From: Paludibacter sp.
Lineage (GTDB): Bacteria > Bacteroidota > Bacteroidia > Bacteroidales > Paludibacteraceae
Length of the DNA stretch: 64,000 bases
Direction: 5' to 3'
Assembly (NCBI GenBank): GCA_028710895.1
Contig: JAQTTH010000013.1
Location: 1-64,000 of the forward strand
Positions 8,743 to 18,211 of the stretch are shown piece after piece; position 1 is the first letter of the stretch; every line of letters starts with the position of its first letter. A program made the translations under genes and the position numbers. A model generated the notes under the pieces. It did not search any database. It was not told the origin of the DNA and was given only the letters and a program-made list of their open reading frames with translations.

Positions 8743-9186
8743 TTAATCCCACACATATTTCCAACTTCCGTTTTTTTGTTTTTTCCATACGGTGTGAAAT
8801 ATGCCCGTGAATTCTTGGGTCGTACCGTCGACTTGTTTGAACTTCCAAAGGTATTTTCCGTAGGTGTAGGCCAATGTTCCGTCGTTGGAAACCTGAATGA
8901 AATCGGGTGTCCAGTTTACGGTAGCGTTGCTGTAGTTTTTCAGTGCGTAAAAATGCCGGATACACTCTTTGCCATAAATAAGTGAGTCGTTTGCCCGTTT
9001 TATTACTGCCATACTATCGGCAAAGTAGTAGAATGCTTCAGTAATACCTTTGTCGTGAGCCATTTTCTCGAAAGCTTTTTCGGTTGAAGCTACCTGTTGT
9101 TTCCAGGTTTCGCAGCTTGCAGGCTGTTGCCCGGAAACAACCATAATGCACGATAAGTAAATAAAAATAAATTTAAGTTTTTTCAT
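8743..9186 (-). CDS. Secreted NTF2-like (DUF4440/SnoaL-type) protein
   Basis: 147 residues with a signal peptide (MKKLKFIFIYLSCIMVVSG, then QQPASCE). The rest fits the small cone-shaped NTF2 fold, here of the YybH/DUF4440 kind: an N-terminal helix EKAFEKMAHDKGITEAFYYF, then strands with WTPDFIQVSNDGTLAYTYGKY and a C-terminal FHTVWKKQKNGSWKYVWD. Proteins of this group bind small ligands or act as accessory enzymes; no catalytic residue set is evident here. The end WKYVWD is typical of a complete domain, so the gene is intact. The 83-residue frame overlapping it in another phase is a shadow. Confidence 0.7.
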   Translation of the reverse strand: MKKLKFIFIYLSCIMVVSGQQPASCETWKQQVASTEKAFEKMAHDKGITEAFYYFADSMAVIKRANDSLIYGKECIRHFYALKNYSNATVNWTPDFIQVSNDGTLAYTYGKYLWKFKQVDGTTQEFTGIFHTVWKKQKNGSWKYVWD

Positions 9187-9202
9187 ACAGTATTTTTGTG
9201 TA

Positions 9203-9589
9203 TTAATGAGTGAAAATATTAAAAGGAGTCTGATGAAAAGTAATAAAAAATGATAAGTATAATCCAGAAAGAGATATGATTACTGATGAAATGAATGCCA
9301 GAATATAAAAAACTATTGGCAATATAACTATCTTTTTCTTGAAATAGTTATATTGCCAATAAAGAAGGCAAGGGACTAAAACTAATGCAGAGGTGAAGTG
9401 GCCGAAATAGAGTATAAATACGTTTTCGAAATCAGCTTGTTTAATAAGGATAATAATTCCAAAGATTATCGTAATTCCAGTTGCAATTAGTATACGTCCA
9501 GTATGGACATTCGGAGAGTTTGAAACTTTTAATAAAGTTAGTATAAAAATAAATAAACATATCAATGGATAAACTATAAATGTTATCAT
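9203..9589 (-). CDS. Small integral membrane protein, unknown
   Basis: 128 residues with about four hydrophobic segments (residues 2-18, 30-47, 55-75, and 88-115), starting MITFIVYPLICLFIFILTLL and ending in FNIFTH. No family recognised. Its ATG overlaps the TGA of the upstream phytoene synthase-like gene by 4 bp, so the two are translationally coupled. This raises the possibility that it has some part in carotenoid membrane chemistry, but that is inference from position only. Confidence 0.6.
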   Translation of the reverse strand: MITFIVYPLICLFIFILTLLKVSNSPNVHTGRILIATGITIIFGIIILIKQADFENVFILYFGHFTSALVLVPCLLYWQYNYFKKKIVILPIVFYILAFISSVIISLSGLYLSFFITFHQTPFNIFTH

Positions 9590-10515
9590 CTTGTTTGTGT
9601 TTTTTCAAATTCCACCATCACCTTACGTACCCGTTCTTTAATTTCTGCGGGTGTTGGTTTGAGTTCTTCGGTAGTGAATGTTCCGTTATCGATATCAATG
9701 CGTTCGAAAACCATCATGTAGAGAGCAAAAATTATTTCGAGGCTTAATTGCCCGCGAGGTTCGAGCATCGGTTTTATTTGTTCCTTCATGTCCCATGTTT
9801 TTTGGCGATACTCGTCGGCAACGGTGTACAGTTCCCTAACCATTTCGCGGAAACCGCTTGTAATTTCGGCACCCTCAGCCATGGCAAGTAGATTGACACG
9901 GTTAAGCCCGTGTTTTTCCATTAAATCTTCGGGGAAATAATTCAGATTATGGGTGTGGTCTTTTACAAAGTCTCGGATTATATGCACCAAATAACTGAAC
10001 ACGGCGCAGGGAGTGGCGGCTTGCTTTACGTCGAATGCAGGAACGATGTATTCAGCATTCACTTTGGTGAGCCCGCACAGATGCACAAAAATAGAAGCCG
10101 GTGCCACCGAAGCTCCTGCGGCATAATCCAGAAAAGCGGGCAGGGTAGGGAAGCCGTCGTTGTAAATGTCGTACACCATCGATTTGGCAAATGCTTCGAG
10201 CGGCCATGCCGGAACTTTAAACCGATGGATTGTTTCCAATAACTCAGCCGGGGCGGGGTTGTTCTCTTTTGTTGTCAGAATAGTGTTTATCCAATTGGTT
10301 ACGTTGGCTTCGAGAGCCACTTGTTCTGTGGGCTCAATAACGGTGTGCTCCGATTTGTAATTATCAATCAAATCGTCGATGGCACGCATAAACCGATAGC
10401 ATGTTTTGGCTGCTTCGTATTTCTCCTTTTCCCAAAAGTGCGCAGCTATAAGGATATTGGGGTGATCAACTATTTTATCGAAGTCGATAGAGCGAAAAAT
10501 TAATTCATAATTCAT
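9586..10515 (-). CDS. crtB: Phytoene/squalene synthase family protein
   Basis: About 309 residues of the trans-isoprenyl diphosphate condensing family, which joins two prenyl diphosphates head to head. Two Asp-rich motifs are visible: MRAIDDLIDNY (about residue 45) and HIIRDFVKDHTHNLNYFP (about 185). The first is DDLID and the second RDFVKD, as in phytoene and squalene synthases. Start chosen at ATG 10515 (MNYELIF), three codons inside the longest frame. The neighbour upstream is a phytoene desaturase, so a carotenoid product is most likely; C30 versus C40 cannot be told from sequence. dxs, in the same direction, lies 3.4 kb upstream. Confidence 0.82.
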   Translation of the reverse strand: MNYELIFRSIDFDKIVDHPNILIAAHFWEKEKYEAAKTCYRFMRAIDDLIDNYKSEHTVIEPTEQVALEANVTNWINTILTTKENNPAPAELLETIHRFKVPAWPLEAFAKSMVYDIYNDGFPTLPAFLDYAAGASVAPASIFVHLCGLTKVNAEYIVPAFDVKQAATPCAVFSYLVHIIRDFVKDHTHNLNYFPEDLMEKHGLNRVNLLAMAEGAEITSGFREMVRELYTVADEYRQKTWDMKEQIKPMLEPRGQLSLEIIFALYMMVFERIDIDNGTFTTEELKPTPAEIKERVRKVMVEFEKTQTR

Positions 10516-10685
10516 AATGCACAATTCATAATTTGAAAAATTGGAGTTCGTATAAATTATATGACAAATAGAGAAATTAATTCATAATTCATAGTGCACA
10601 ATTCATAATTGGGAGTTAGCGTAAATTATAAGACATATCGGTTTTTAATCCCTTTAATTATGCATTATGCATTATGCATTGTGAA
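10497..10685. repeat. AT-rich AATTCATAATTC-type intergenic repeats, two direct copies
   Basis: Two copies of a segment about 70 bp long (beginning near 10498 and 10575) share TTAATTCATAATTCATA, GCACAATTCATAATT and a GGAGTT-CGTAAATTATA-like tail. They are followed by inverted ATTATGCATTATGCATT motifs up to 10690. The first copy runs into the synthase start codon. Related motifs occur at 184-212, 18105-18150 and 48719-48755, all just before a gene start. Confidence 0.75.
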
Positions 10686-12176
10686 TTATCTATTATGCAT
10701 TTTCATTATTCTTTCGCTCGTCAGTTTTGCCGATAACAAAACCAACGGTATTCCATTTCCGGGGTGTGTACTTCCGCCGGTAAAATAGAGGTTCTTATAT
10801 TTTCTGTGGCGGTTGTGCGGGCGGAAATAACCCATTTGGAAAATGGTATGACTCAAACTCCCAAAAACGGAACCGCGGGTTACGTTACAATAACTCTCGA
10901 ATGTTTTGGGCGTGAAGCAAAGTTCAAATTTTATATGTTCCTCAATATTTGTCATGCCTGCTTCTTTCAATCTGCGAATGACCGATTCGCGTGCCGATTG
11001 CTTCAACGCCTGCCAGTCTTGGTCGTATTTTTCGTCAATATGCCCAACCGGAATTATCACCGACAGGGTATCTTCATTCAGGGGAGCCGCCGATTTATCG
11101 GTCCGCACGGGCGCATGTACGTAGAAACTCGGATTGTTTGAGAGTGATTTTTCGTTGAAAATCTTATCCATTCCTTCTTTGTAAGGCTCGTTCAGGAAAA
11201 TGCTGTGATGATCCAGTTGCTCATACACTTTATCCATGCCCCAATGAAAAACAATGGCCGAGCAGGAGTATTCTTTGTTTTTGAGTCGGGTAATCATGCG
11301 GCTTTTCGGCAAAAGTTCGTTGTAAATGTACGGTAAATCGGCATTGGAAATAACCACATCGGCATCAACGTTTTTCCCACTTTCCAATTCTATTCCGGTT
11401 GTTTTGTTTCCTTTGGTCACAATTCGTTTTACCGGTTTTTTAAAATGAAATTTTACACCCAGTTCCAATGCAGTTTCCTGAAGTTTTTCTACCACCCTAT
11501 ACATGCCACCTTGCGGAAACAGTGCTCCTTCGGCAATTTCGGCACCCGGCAGCATGGAGAAAAAGGCGGGTTGACGATATGGATTTTGACCCACGTAAAT
11601 GTTTTGGAACGTAAATGCCTTTTGCAGCCGGTGATCCCGAAAAAAGCGTTGAATATAATCGGTATGTTTTATCCATGTTTTGAGGCGGATAAGTAACCGT
11701 ACACTTTTCAGGTTGATAAACTGGAAAATATGGTAGAAATTCCGACCCAATAAATCGTTCATCGACATGTCGAAAAACTCATAGCCTTCTTTTATATACT
11801 TTTCGTATTGGGCATTGCTTCCGGGCTCGATAGCTTCCAGTTGCGTTTTCATTCTATCCGGGTTGCGTGTAAAAGCGAAATCTGTATTATCACCGAAAAA
11901 TAATTTGTAGACAGGTTCCAGCGATGTTGTTTCAAGCTCCTTATCCATATCCATTCCCAATGCTGAGAATACCTGCCTGTAAAGCGATGGCATAAGCAAA
12001 ATGGTTGCACCTAAATCGAACCGGTGACCATCCTGCTGCATTTGTCCGCATCGGCCACCGGGATTGGCATTTTTTTCATACACCTCCACTGCAAATCCCT
12101 TTTGTGCCAGAAAAACGGCAGTGGCTATTCCACCAACACCTGCACCAATAACAACGGCTTTCTTTTTTGCCTCCAT
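10686..12176 (-). CDS. crtI: Phytoene desaturase family FAD enzyme
   Basis: A 496-residue flavoprotein of the CrtI family, which desaturates (or isomerises/oxidises) carotenoid precursors using FAD. The N-terminal dinucleotide-binding motif VVIGAGVGGIATAVFLAQKG is at residues 7-26, followed by PGGRCG. The C-terminal FAD-contact region FTGGSTHPGNGIP is near residue 465. I chose ATG 12176 (MEAKKKAVV): the longer frame adds 22 residues that would start upstream of a minus-strand TATATTTG box at 12199-12206. It pairs with the phytoene/squalene synthase gene about 170 bp downstream; the repeats at 10497-10685 lie between them. Confidence 0.87.
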   Translation of the reverse strand: MEAKKKAVVIGAGVGGIATAVFLAQKGFAVEVYEKNANPGGRCGQMQQDGHRFDLGATILLMPSLYRQVFSALGMDMDKELETTSLEPVYKLFFGDNTDFAFTRNPDRMKTQLEAIEPGSNAQYEKYIKEGYEFFDMSMNDLLGRNFYHIFQFINLKSVRLLIRLKTWIKHTDYIQRFFRDHRLQKAFTFQNIYVGQNPYRQPAFFSMLPGAEIAEGALFPQGGMYRVVEKLQETALELGVKFHFKKPVKRIVTKGNKTTGIELESGKNVDADVVISNADLPYIYNELLPKSRMITRLKNKEYSCSAIVFHWGMDKVYEQLDHHSIFLNEPYKEGMDKIFNEKSLSNNPSFYVHAPVRTDKSAAPLNEDTLSVIIPVGHIDEKYDQDWQALKQSARESVIRRLKEAGMTNIEEHIKFELCFTPKTFESYCNVTRGSVFGSLSHTIFQMGYFRPHNRHRKYKNLYFTGGSTHPGNGIPLVLLSAKLTSERIMKMHNR

Positions 12177-12198
12177 GAACGACTGAATTTTTATTGTG

Positions 12199-12206
12199 CA
12201 AATATA
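12199..12206 (-). promoter_or_regulatory. -7 box of the crtI promoter
   Basis: The minus strand reads TATATTTG about 23 bp before the crtI start codon at 12176. It helps choose that start, because the longest frame would begin upstream of the expected transcription start. Confidence 0.5.
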
Positions 12207-12243
12207 CAAAGAAAGCTGAAAATGTGAAAAAGATGTGGGCAAT

Positions 12244-12278
12244 AAAAAAACCGTAGGAATGAATTTTCTACGGTTTGT
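12244..12278 (-). terminator. Terminator after the 12312-12899 gene
   Basis: A 9-bp stem, AAACCGTAG (12248-12256) with CTACGGTTT (12268-12276), loop of 11 nt, followed on the minus strand by seven T. Confidence 0.85.
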
Positions 12279-12311
12279 AATTAAGAGTTGAAATTAGCCG
12301 GGTTGAAATAG

Positions 12312-12899
12312 TTATTTGTTATGTTCTTTCAACCAGTTATTATAGTCATAAGCTATTTTGATAATATCTTTTCGTTTATATGTTTCGTTTAGAATCTTCG
12401 TGCTTAACTCTTCGTCGTCGCTAAAGAAATCGCTGACTTTAAATTTAAATGGAAAGAAATTGTTTAGTGGTACCAAAATATATTGTCCATTTGGTTTCTC
12501 AAGCATTAATTGGTTTTCAGATCCGCTACCCATTTGTGTTGTCAGAAATCGTTTGTACAAATAAACTCCAAGTTTATCATTCGAAATTAGTTGAACAAAT
12601 ACCCAACCGTCTTTAAGTTCTTTGGGGAGATAATAGGTGCTATCCAATGCGAAAAACTTTACTTCTTGAGGATTATAAGCTTTCTTACTGAAGTCGGTTG
12701 GATTGACGTAAACAAGTATCTGATAGTTTTTCTCACAATTATTAAACTCAAATGGTCCATTTAATGTGTCACCATTATTCAGAATAGCAAAGCCGAGTTT
12801 GTATTGTACATTTAAAAACTTGTCGAGTTTTTTCTGCGAGTACGTATTAATGCTTATAAATAAAATGCTGCATATCAAATAAAAGAATCGCATTTTCAT
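12312..12899 (-). CDS. Secreted hypothetical protein
   Basis: 195 residues with a signal peptide (MKMRFFYLICSILFISINTYS, then QKK). The mature part holds the Bacteroidota-typical phrase GFAILNNGDTLNGPFEF, then beta-rich sequence and a charged C-terminus (YDYNNWLKEHNK). Such DTL-G proteins are secreted or periplasmic and of unknown role. It is a stand-alone gene with its own terminator at 12244-12278. No catalytic motif visible. Confidence 0.65.
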   Translation of the reverse strand: MKMRFFYLICSILFISINTYSQKKLDKFLNVQYKLGFAILNNGDTLNGPFEFNNCEKNYQILVYVNPTDFSKKAYNPQEVKFFALDSTYYLPKELKDGWVFVQLISNDKLGVYLYKRFLTTQMGSGSENQLMLEKPNGQYILVPLNNFFPFKFKVSDFFSDDEELSTKILNETYKRKDIIKIAYDYNNWLKEHNK

Positions 12900-12970
12900 G
12901 ATAGTAGATTTTAAAATTGAATGTAAAAATAATACAATTTCAGTTTAATATCATCAAGGAAGGGATAATT

Positions 12971-13852
12971 TTATTGGCCAAAGGGTTTTTGATTGCTGCA
13001 ATTGATATTTTCACCCGGTGAGACATGAAAATATTGACAGAAGTATTGATAATACTCGTAACGATAGGCTGTTTTTTCAAGATCTTTGCCGAGCCCACAT
13101 TCCACGCCACCATTTATCACATTCACTGTGGCACCAAAACCAGGTATGCGCCCTTTTTGTAAATCGTTGGGTGTAGGTTTCCAGTTTCCAACCATGATAT
13201 CATGACAGGATGGTTTTGGAAATTGCGGGGTCATCCAAAACCAGATGGCCGATGCAAATGATAGCACGGCATCCTTTGCCAACCATTCGGGATGCTGAAG
13301 CAATGAATCTTTTGAGCCAAACCATGCTTCGCTGAATTGACCATAGTTGTAATTCCAGCTTAGTTGCTTGGGACCTCTGCCAAAATAGTTTTTACCCGGT
13401 ACAGGTGGATAGTTTTTCTTGGTAATATCAGCATAGTTATTAATCAAACTATCCTGTTTCTCTTCAACAAAGTAAAGTCCCCACTTGAAATAGCCTCCGG
13501 GAGCTTCAGCCCAACCACCACTCGTTTCCTGAGCAATGTTGGCTAAAAAAGCAGCCAGTTCACGTTTTTGAGTTGTTATATCACCTTTCAAAAACTCAGG
13601 AAATGCTCTGGTAGCTGCCATGAATGCTTTGAATGAATAAAAATCGGCAGTTCTTTTCCTTCCCTTTTGTAATTTGAATCCATGACGGTTTGGAAACAGT
13701 TCACTCCATTTAGCTTCATTTAAGAAACTTGTGAGTGAAGTTTTGGCGTGGCTATTTACAGCCTTCTGAATAGGTGTTTTGGTTGTAGTAGTTGGTTGCG
13801 GACAAGCATTGAGAGATAGTATCAGCATCAATGCAATTAATACGGTTTTCAT
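12971..13852 (-). CDS. Glycoside hydrolase family 19 (chitinase-like) lipoprotein
   Basis: 293 residues. The N-terminus is a lipoprotein signal with lipobox LNAC (Cys 17), so the enzyme is probably anchored to a membrane facing the periplasm or surface. GH19 signatures are present: LANIAQETSGGW with the first catalytic Glu (about residue 112), a second acidic pair YFVEEKQD about 20 residues later, and YFGRGPKQLSWNYNYG. Family members cut chitin or peptidoglycan-like glycans by inversion. C-terminal part (FGATVNVINGGVECG) also conserved. No carbohydrate-binding module seen. Substrate not fixed: chitin or cell-wall glycan. Confidence 0.85.
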   Translation of the reverse strand: MKTVLIALMLILSLNACPQPTTTTKTPIQKAVNSHAKTSLTSFLNEAKWSELFPNRHGFKLQKGRKRTADFYSFKAFMAATRAFPEFLKGDITTQKRELAAFLANIAQETSGGWAEAPGGYFKWGLYFVEEKQDSLINNYADITKKNYPPVPGKNYFGRGPKQLSWNYNYGQFSEAWFGSKDSLLQHPEWLAKDAVLSFASAIWFWMTPQFPKPSCHDIMVGNWKPTPNDLQKGRIPGFGATVNVINGGVECGLGKDLEKTAYRYEYYQYFCQYFHVSPGENINCSNQKPFGQ

Positions 13853-13862
13853 TGGATGATAT

Positions 13863-13902
13863 AAAATTATCAGTAACCTGAAAATCCACGTTACTGATAA
13901 TT
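13863..13902 (-). terminator. Terminator of dxs
   Basis: A 13-bp perfect stem (13865-13877 with 13890-13902) with a 12-nt loop, 4 bp after the dxs stop, followed on the minus strand by TTTTATAT. Confidence 0.75.
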
Positions 13903-13905
13903 GCG

Positions 13906-15846
13906 TTATAATGCAGTTTTTTCAAACTGAATACTTTTTATTTTTTCAAGCCAACTTTCGATACTTTGAGCAATTCCTTCGGCATCGAGTCCCAGCATAT
14001 GCATCAACTCTTCGGGGGTACCGTGCTCAATAAAACTATCGGGCATACCGAGTCGTTTTACCTGATTAGTATAGCCATTGTCTGAAATGAACTCCAATAT
14101 AGCACTACCAAATCCGCCCTGAATAACTCCTTCTTCAAGCGTAATAATGTGTTTGAAGTTTTTGGCAACTTGATGCATCATTTCCTGGTCGAGTGGTTTT
14201 AAAAAGCGCAAATCGTAATGGGCTATCGAAATGTGATGTTCTTTTTCAACTAATTCAATGGCTTTTGCCGTACTGTTGGCAATGGTTCCCAAAGTCAGAA
14301 TGGCCAAATCTTTACCATCCTTCAATTTTTCACCTTTTCCAATTTCCAATGCTTTCATTGGTTGTTTCCAATCAATAATATAGCCTTTTCCACGTGGATA
14401 TCGAATTACAAATGGTCCCATATTGGGCAATTGAGCTGTATAAAGCAGGTTACGAAGCTCAACTTCGTTTCGGGGTGCCGAAACTTTCATATTTGGGATG
14501 CAGCGCATGTAAGTGAGGTCGAACAATCCGTGATGAGTTGCACCATCCGAACCAACCACACCTGCCCTGTCCAGACAAAAAATTACATTCAGTTCCTGTA
14601 AGGCAACATCATGAATAACATTGTCATAAGCCCGTTGCATAAACGAAGAATAGATATTGCAAAACGGAATCATACCTTCTTTGGCCATTCCGGCAGAGAA
14701 AGTAACAGCATGTCCTTCAGCAATTCCCACGTCAAAAACGCGTTCTGGTAATTCCTTTTGCATGATATTGATGGAACAACCCGAAGGCATAGCAGGAGTA
14801 ATTGCCACTATCTTTTCGTTTTTCAATGCCAGTTCCAACACTGTTTCACCGAACACATCCTGAAACAGAGGTGGAGTAGGAGCATCGTTATTCGCTTTGT
14901 TGCGTTCGCCGGTTTCCACATTGAATTTGCCGGGTGCATGCCATTCAGTAGCCGATTTTTCAGCCGGTTCGTAGCCTTTTCCTTTCGTAGTGATGCAATG
15001 AAGTACTTTTGGACCTTTGAAATCTTTAATTTCGGATAAAATACGAACTAATCCATCTATATCATGCCCGTCGATAGGTCCGAAGTAGCGGATATTAAGT
15101 CCTTCGAATATATTGTGTTGCCTTGTAAGGGCTGCTTTAAGGGTGTTGTTTAAGCTGATTATGCGATTTTTTTTCGATTCGTTGATAATTCCAAGTCCTT
15201 TAAGCATTCGATAAGCGCGATAACGGACTTTGTTGTAAGTCCTCGAAGTGGTGATATCTACGAGGTATTGAGTAAAACCACCTTTAATCGGATCGATAGC
15301 CATTTGATTGTCGTTTAGTACAATCAACAGGTTATTTTTATCCATCGACGTGTTATTCAAGCCTTCGAAGGCCAATCCACCTGTCATGGCTCCGTCACCA
15401 ATCACAGCAACTACCTGTCTGTCGGGTTCTTCTTTTAATAAAGATGCTACAGCCATTCCCAAACCAGCTGAAATAGATGTTGAAGAGTGTCCGACTCCAA
15501 AAGCGTCATATTCACTTTCTTTTGGTGTTGGAAATCCACATAAGCCCTTAAATTGTCTGTTTGTATGAAATTGGTCGCGACGACCTGTAAGAATTTTATG
15601 TCCGTAAGCCTGGTGGCCTACATCCCAAACAATGCGGTCGTAAGGAGTATTGAAAACGTAATGCAGCGCTACAGTCAACTCTACTACGCCCAAACTGGAT
15701 CCAAGGTGTCCGGGATTTTTTGAAACCTCATCGATAATAAATTGTCTAAGCTCATCGCAAACTGCTGGAAGGTTACTTTTGCTAATTGCTTTTAAATCAA
15801 TGGGTGAATTTATATTGTTGATATATTGATAGGTTTTGTTTTCCAT
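13906..15846 (-). CDS. dxs: 1-deoxy-D-xylulose-5-phosphate synthase
   Basis: A 646-residue thiamine-diphosphate enzyme that condenses pyruvate and glyceraldehyde-3-phosphate, the first step of the MEP isoprenoid pathway. Visible motifs: [18 protein letters not shown] near the N-terminus, the ThDP motif [16 protein letters not shown] (about residues 150-165), [15 protein letters not shown], and YPRGKGY. Length is normal for the family. It feeds the same precursor pool used by the phytoene synthase and desaturase genes 3-6 kb away on the same strand, but a separate terminator shows it is not in their operon. A minus-strand TATTTTTG box lies at 15867-15874. Confidence 0.95.
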   Translation of the reverse strand: MENKTYQYINNINSPIDLKAISKSNLPAVCDELRQFIIDEVSKNPGHLGSSLGVVELTVALHYVFNTPYDRIVWDVGHQAYGHKILTGRRDQFHTNRQFKGLCGFPTPKESEYDAFGVGHSSTSISAGLGMAVASLLKEEPDRQVVAVIGDGAMTGGLAFEGLNNTSMDKNNLLIVLNDNQMAIDPIKGGFTQYLVDITTSRTYNKVRYRAYRMLKGLGIINESKKNRIISLNNTLKAALTRQHNIFEGLNIRYFGPIDGHDIDGLVRILSEIKDFKGPKVLHCITTKGKGYEPAEKSATEWHAPGKFNVETGERNKANNDAPTPPLFQDVFGETVLELALKNEKIVAITPAMPSGCSINIMQKELPERVFDVGIAEGHAVTFSAGMAKEGMIPFCNIYSSFMQRAYDNVIHDVALQELNVIFCLDRAGVVGSDGATHHGLFDLTYMRCIPNMKVSAPRNEVELRNLLYTAQLPNMGPFVIRYPRGKGYIIDWKQPMKALEIGKGEKLKDGKDLAILTLGTIANSTAKAIELVEKEHHISIAHYDLRFLKPLDQEMMHQVAKNFKHIITLEEGVIQGGFGSAILEFISDNGYTNQVKRLGMPDSFIEHGTPEELMHMLGLDAEGIAQSIESWLEKIKSIQFEKTAL

Positions 15847-16051
15847 GGTATTCTCAAAATAGCTTGCAAAAATAATACAAATTTGTGGTCATTACTCTTT
15901 TTTTGCAGGTTATGTTTGTTGTAAATTTGTTTTTTATATAACGTATTTGAGTTGAAATTGCTCATTTTGCAATGAAATCTGATTTATTCAAATAAAACAA
16001 GCCACATTCCTTACGAATTGAACAAATATAACATTTTTTTCTTCCAAACTA

Positions 16052-16082
16052 TTTGACGATTCAATTTCTTGCCTTATCTTTG
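16052..16082 (+). promoter_or_regulatory. Promoter of the ilv operon
   Basis: A textbook Bacteroidota promoter: TTTG at 16052-16055, 19-bp spacer, TATCTTTG at 16075-16082. Transcription would start near 16089, about 12 nt before the leader-peptide ATG. Confidence 0.85.
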
Positions 16083-16100
16083 CAGCCAAAATAATAGAAA

Positions 16101-16169
16101 ATGAATTCTCAACGCATTTATACAGTCCTCGTGCTCGTGGTGCTTCTTTTGGTCCAAAGTCAGAAGTGA
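16101..16169 (+). CDS. Leader peptide of the ilv operon (22 aa)
   Basis: ATG to TGA, 22 codons, with the run VLVLVVLLLV at residues 9-18: 11 of 22 residues are Ile, Val or Leu, the end products of the pathway whose genes follow. It starts about 12 nt after the predicted transcription start and ends 36 nt before a strong terminator, which lies ahead of ilvD. This is the arrangement of a transcription attenuator: ribosome stalling at Val/Leu codons when the charged tRNAs are scarce would allow read-through. Not a functional protein in itself. It is too short to be picked up by ordinary gene finders. Confidence 0.85.
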   Translation: MNSQRIYTVLVLVVLLLVQSQK

Positions 16170-16242
16170 GATGGTTACGTTGTATAATATGTATGTGAAC
16201 ATATAAAAAAACCTTTCTCACCATAACGGAGAAAGGTTTTTT
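16166..16242 (+). promoter_or_regulatory. ilv attenuator: competing antiterminator and terminator
   Basis: Terminator: CCTTTCTC (16212-16219) pairs with GAGAAAGG (16229-16236), loop of 9 nt, flanked by an A-run and TTTTTT. Antiterminator: GTGAGATGGTT (16166-16176), which overlaps the leader stop codon, can pair with AACCTTTCTCAC (16210-16221) through 10 bp and a small internal loop, and that uses the left arm of the terminator. A ribosome finishing the leader would cover the first segment and let the terminator form; a ribosome stalled in the Val/Leu run would leave it free. A TTATACA/TGTATAA pairing (16118-16124 with 16181-16187) is a further candidate. Confidence 0.8.
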
Positions 16243-16275
16243 ATTTAATCAGCCATTGGCAATAAAACAAAAAAT

Positions 16276-18108
16276 ATGAAAAAAGAATTACGTAGTGCAA
16301 CCAGCACGGGCGGACGCAGAATGGCCGGAGCGCGTTCATTATGGCGTGCAAACGGGATGACGGATAATCAAATGGGAAAACCCATTATCGCCATCGTAAA
16401 TTCATTTACCCAGTTTGTACCAGGACATGCACATTTGCACGAAATTGGTCAGAAGGTAAAAGCTGAAATAGAAAAACTGGGCTGTTTTGCAGCCGAATTT
16501 AATACCATTGCGATTGATGATGGTATTGCCATGGGTCACGACGGCATGTTGTATTCACTTCCATCGCGCGATTTAATTGCCGATAGTGTTGAGTACATGG
16601 TTAACGCCCACAAAGCAGATGCTATGGTTTGTATCAGTAACTGCGATAAAATTACGCCGGGTATGCTTATGGCTGCCATGCGATTGAATATCCCATGTGT
16701 TTTTGTTTCGGGGGGTCCAATGGAAGCCGGCGAATTAGATGGAAAACATCTTGATTTAGTGGATGCTATGGTTCAATCGGCTGACGAAAGCGTTTCGGAT
16801 GAGCAGGTAACAAAAATTGAAAATGCAGCTTGCCCAACTTGCGGTTCTTGCTCAGGTATGTTCACGGCTAACTCCATGAACTGTTTGAACGAAGCAATTG
16901 GATTGGCTTTGCCGGGCAATGGAACTATTGTGGCGACACATTCAAATCGTACTCAACTTTTTATCGATGCTGCAAAACTTATTGTTGATAATGCTTACAA
17001 ATATTATTTCGAAGGCGATCAAACTGTTTTACCACGCTCTATAGCAACCCGCGAGGCATTCCTGAATGCTATGACGCTTGATATTGCCATGGGTGGTTCT
17101 ACTAATACAGTTCTACATATTCTGGCAATTGCCCATGAAGCTGAAGTTGAATTGACAATGGATGACATGGATAAACTTTCGCGTGTTACTCCTTGTTTAT
17201 GTAAAGTTGCTCCAAACTCTCAGAAGTATCACATTCAGGATGTAAATCGTGCAGGTGGAATTTTGAGTATCTTGTCAGAATTGAGTAAGGGTGGTTTAGT
17301 TAATAAGTCGGTTTATCGTGTTGATGGACTGACATTGGGCGAAGCCATTGAAAAATATGATATTACGGCTCCGACAGTTATTGCCAAAGCCATTGAAATT
17401 TATAAAAGTGCTCCCGCACACCGTTTTAATCTGGTTTTGGGGTCTCAAAGTGTTCAATATCCTGAATTGGATGGCGACCGAGTCGGTGGTTGTATCCGCA
17501 GTGTGGAACATGCCTACACAAAAGATGGTGGATTAGGAATCCTGAAAGGGAACATTGCACAGGATGGATGCGTTATTAAAACCGCAGGTGTTGACGAAAG
17601 CATTTGGAAGTTCAGCGGACCTGCCAAAGTGTTTACATCTCAAGATACAGCTTGTACCGGAATTCTGAGTGGAAAAGTGGTTGCAGGCGATGTAGTGGTG
17701 ATTACACACGAAGGTCCAAAAGGAGGTCCGGGAATGCAGGAAATGCTTTATCCAACTTCGTATATTAAATCGAAACATCTTGGTGCAGCGTGTGCATTGA
17801 TAACTGATGGCCGTTTCTCCGGTGGAACATCCGGCTTATCTATTGGACACATTTCTCCGGAAGCTGCTTCGGGTGGAAACATTGGATTGATTGAAGATGG
17901 TGATATCATTGAAATTGATATTCCAAATCGTACAATTAATGTGAAACTAAGCGATGAAGTTTTATTGCAACGCCGTCAGGTTGAAGAGGCCCGTGGCAAA
18001 GATGCATTTAAACCAAAAGATCGCAACAGAATTGTCTCAAAAGCCCTGAGAGCTTATGCAAGCATGGTAAGTTCTGCCGACAAAGGTGCTGTGAGAATGA
18101 TAGATTGA
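16276..18108 (+). CDS. ilvD: Dihydroxy-acid dehydratase
   Basis: A 610-residue iron-sulfur enzyme that dehydrates 2,3-dihydroxy-isovalerate and -methylvalerate to the keto acids of valine and isoleucine. Cluster and Mg ligands are visible: [10 protein letters not shown] (about residues 115-125) and [17 protein letters not shown] (about 185-200). C-terminal [14 protein letters not shown] and [21 protein letters not shown] are the usual active-site loops. First structural gene of the ilv operon, 34 bp after the attenuator terminator. Full length. Confidence 0.96.
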   Translation: MKKELRSATSTGGRRMAGARSLWRANGMTDNQMGKPIIAIVNSFTQFVPGHAHLHEIGQKVKAEIEKLGCFAAEFNTIAIDDGIAMGHDGMLYSLPSRDLIADSVEYMVNAHKADAMVCISNCDKITPGMLMAAMRLNIPCVFVSGGPMEAGELDGKHLDLVDAMVQSADESVSDEQVTKIENAACPTCGSCSGMFTANSMNCLNEAIGLALPGNGTIVATHSNRTQLFIDAAKLIVDNAYKYYFEGDQTVLPRSIATREAFLNAMTLDIAMGGSTNTVLHILAIAHEAEVELTMDDMDKLSRVTPCLCKVAPNSQKYHIQDVNRAGGILSILSELSKGGLVNKSVYRVDGLTLGEAIEKYDITAPTVIAKAIEIYKSAPAHRFNLVLGSQSVQYPELDGDRVGGCIRSVEHAYTKDGGLGILKGNIAQDGCVIKTAGVDESIWKFSGPAKVFTSQDTACTGILSGKVVAGDVVVITHEGPKGGPGMQEMLYPTSYIKSKHLGAACALITDGRFSGGTSGLSIGHISPEAASGGNIGLIEDGDIIEIDIPNRTINVKLSDEVLLQRRQVEEARGKDAFKPKDRNRIVSKALRAYASMVSSADKGAVRMID

Positions 18109-18211
18109 TAATTAATAATTGACAATTGATAATTAATAGTTAGTAGTTGACGAAGTTCACCAATAATTTTAAAAGTTTACTCGTTTACTATTTACTTGTC
18201 TACTGAATATT

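Noticed and set aside
8714-8965. 83-residue frame overlapping the NTF2-like gene
   Set aside because: Shadow of 8743-9186, which has a signal peptide and a complete domain.
15988-16224. 78-residue minus-strand frame over the ilv leader
   Set aside because: It lies antisense to the promoter, leader peptide and attenuator, which explain the sequence better.
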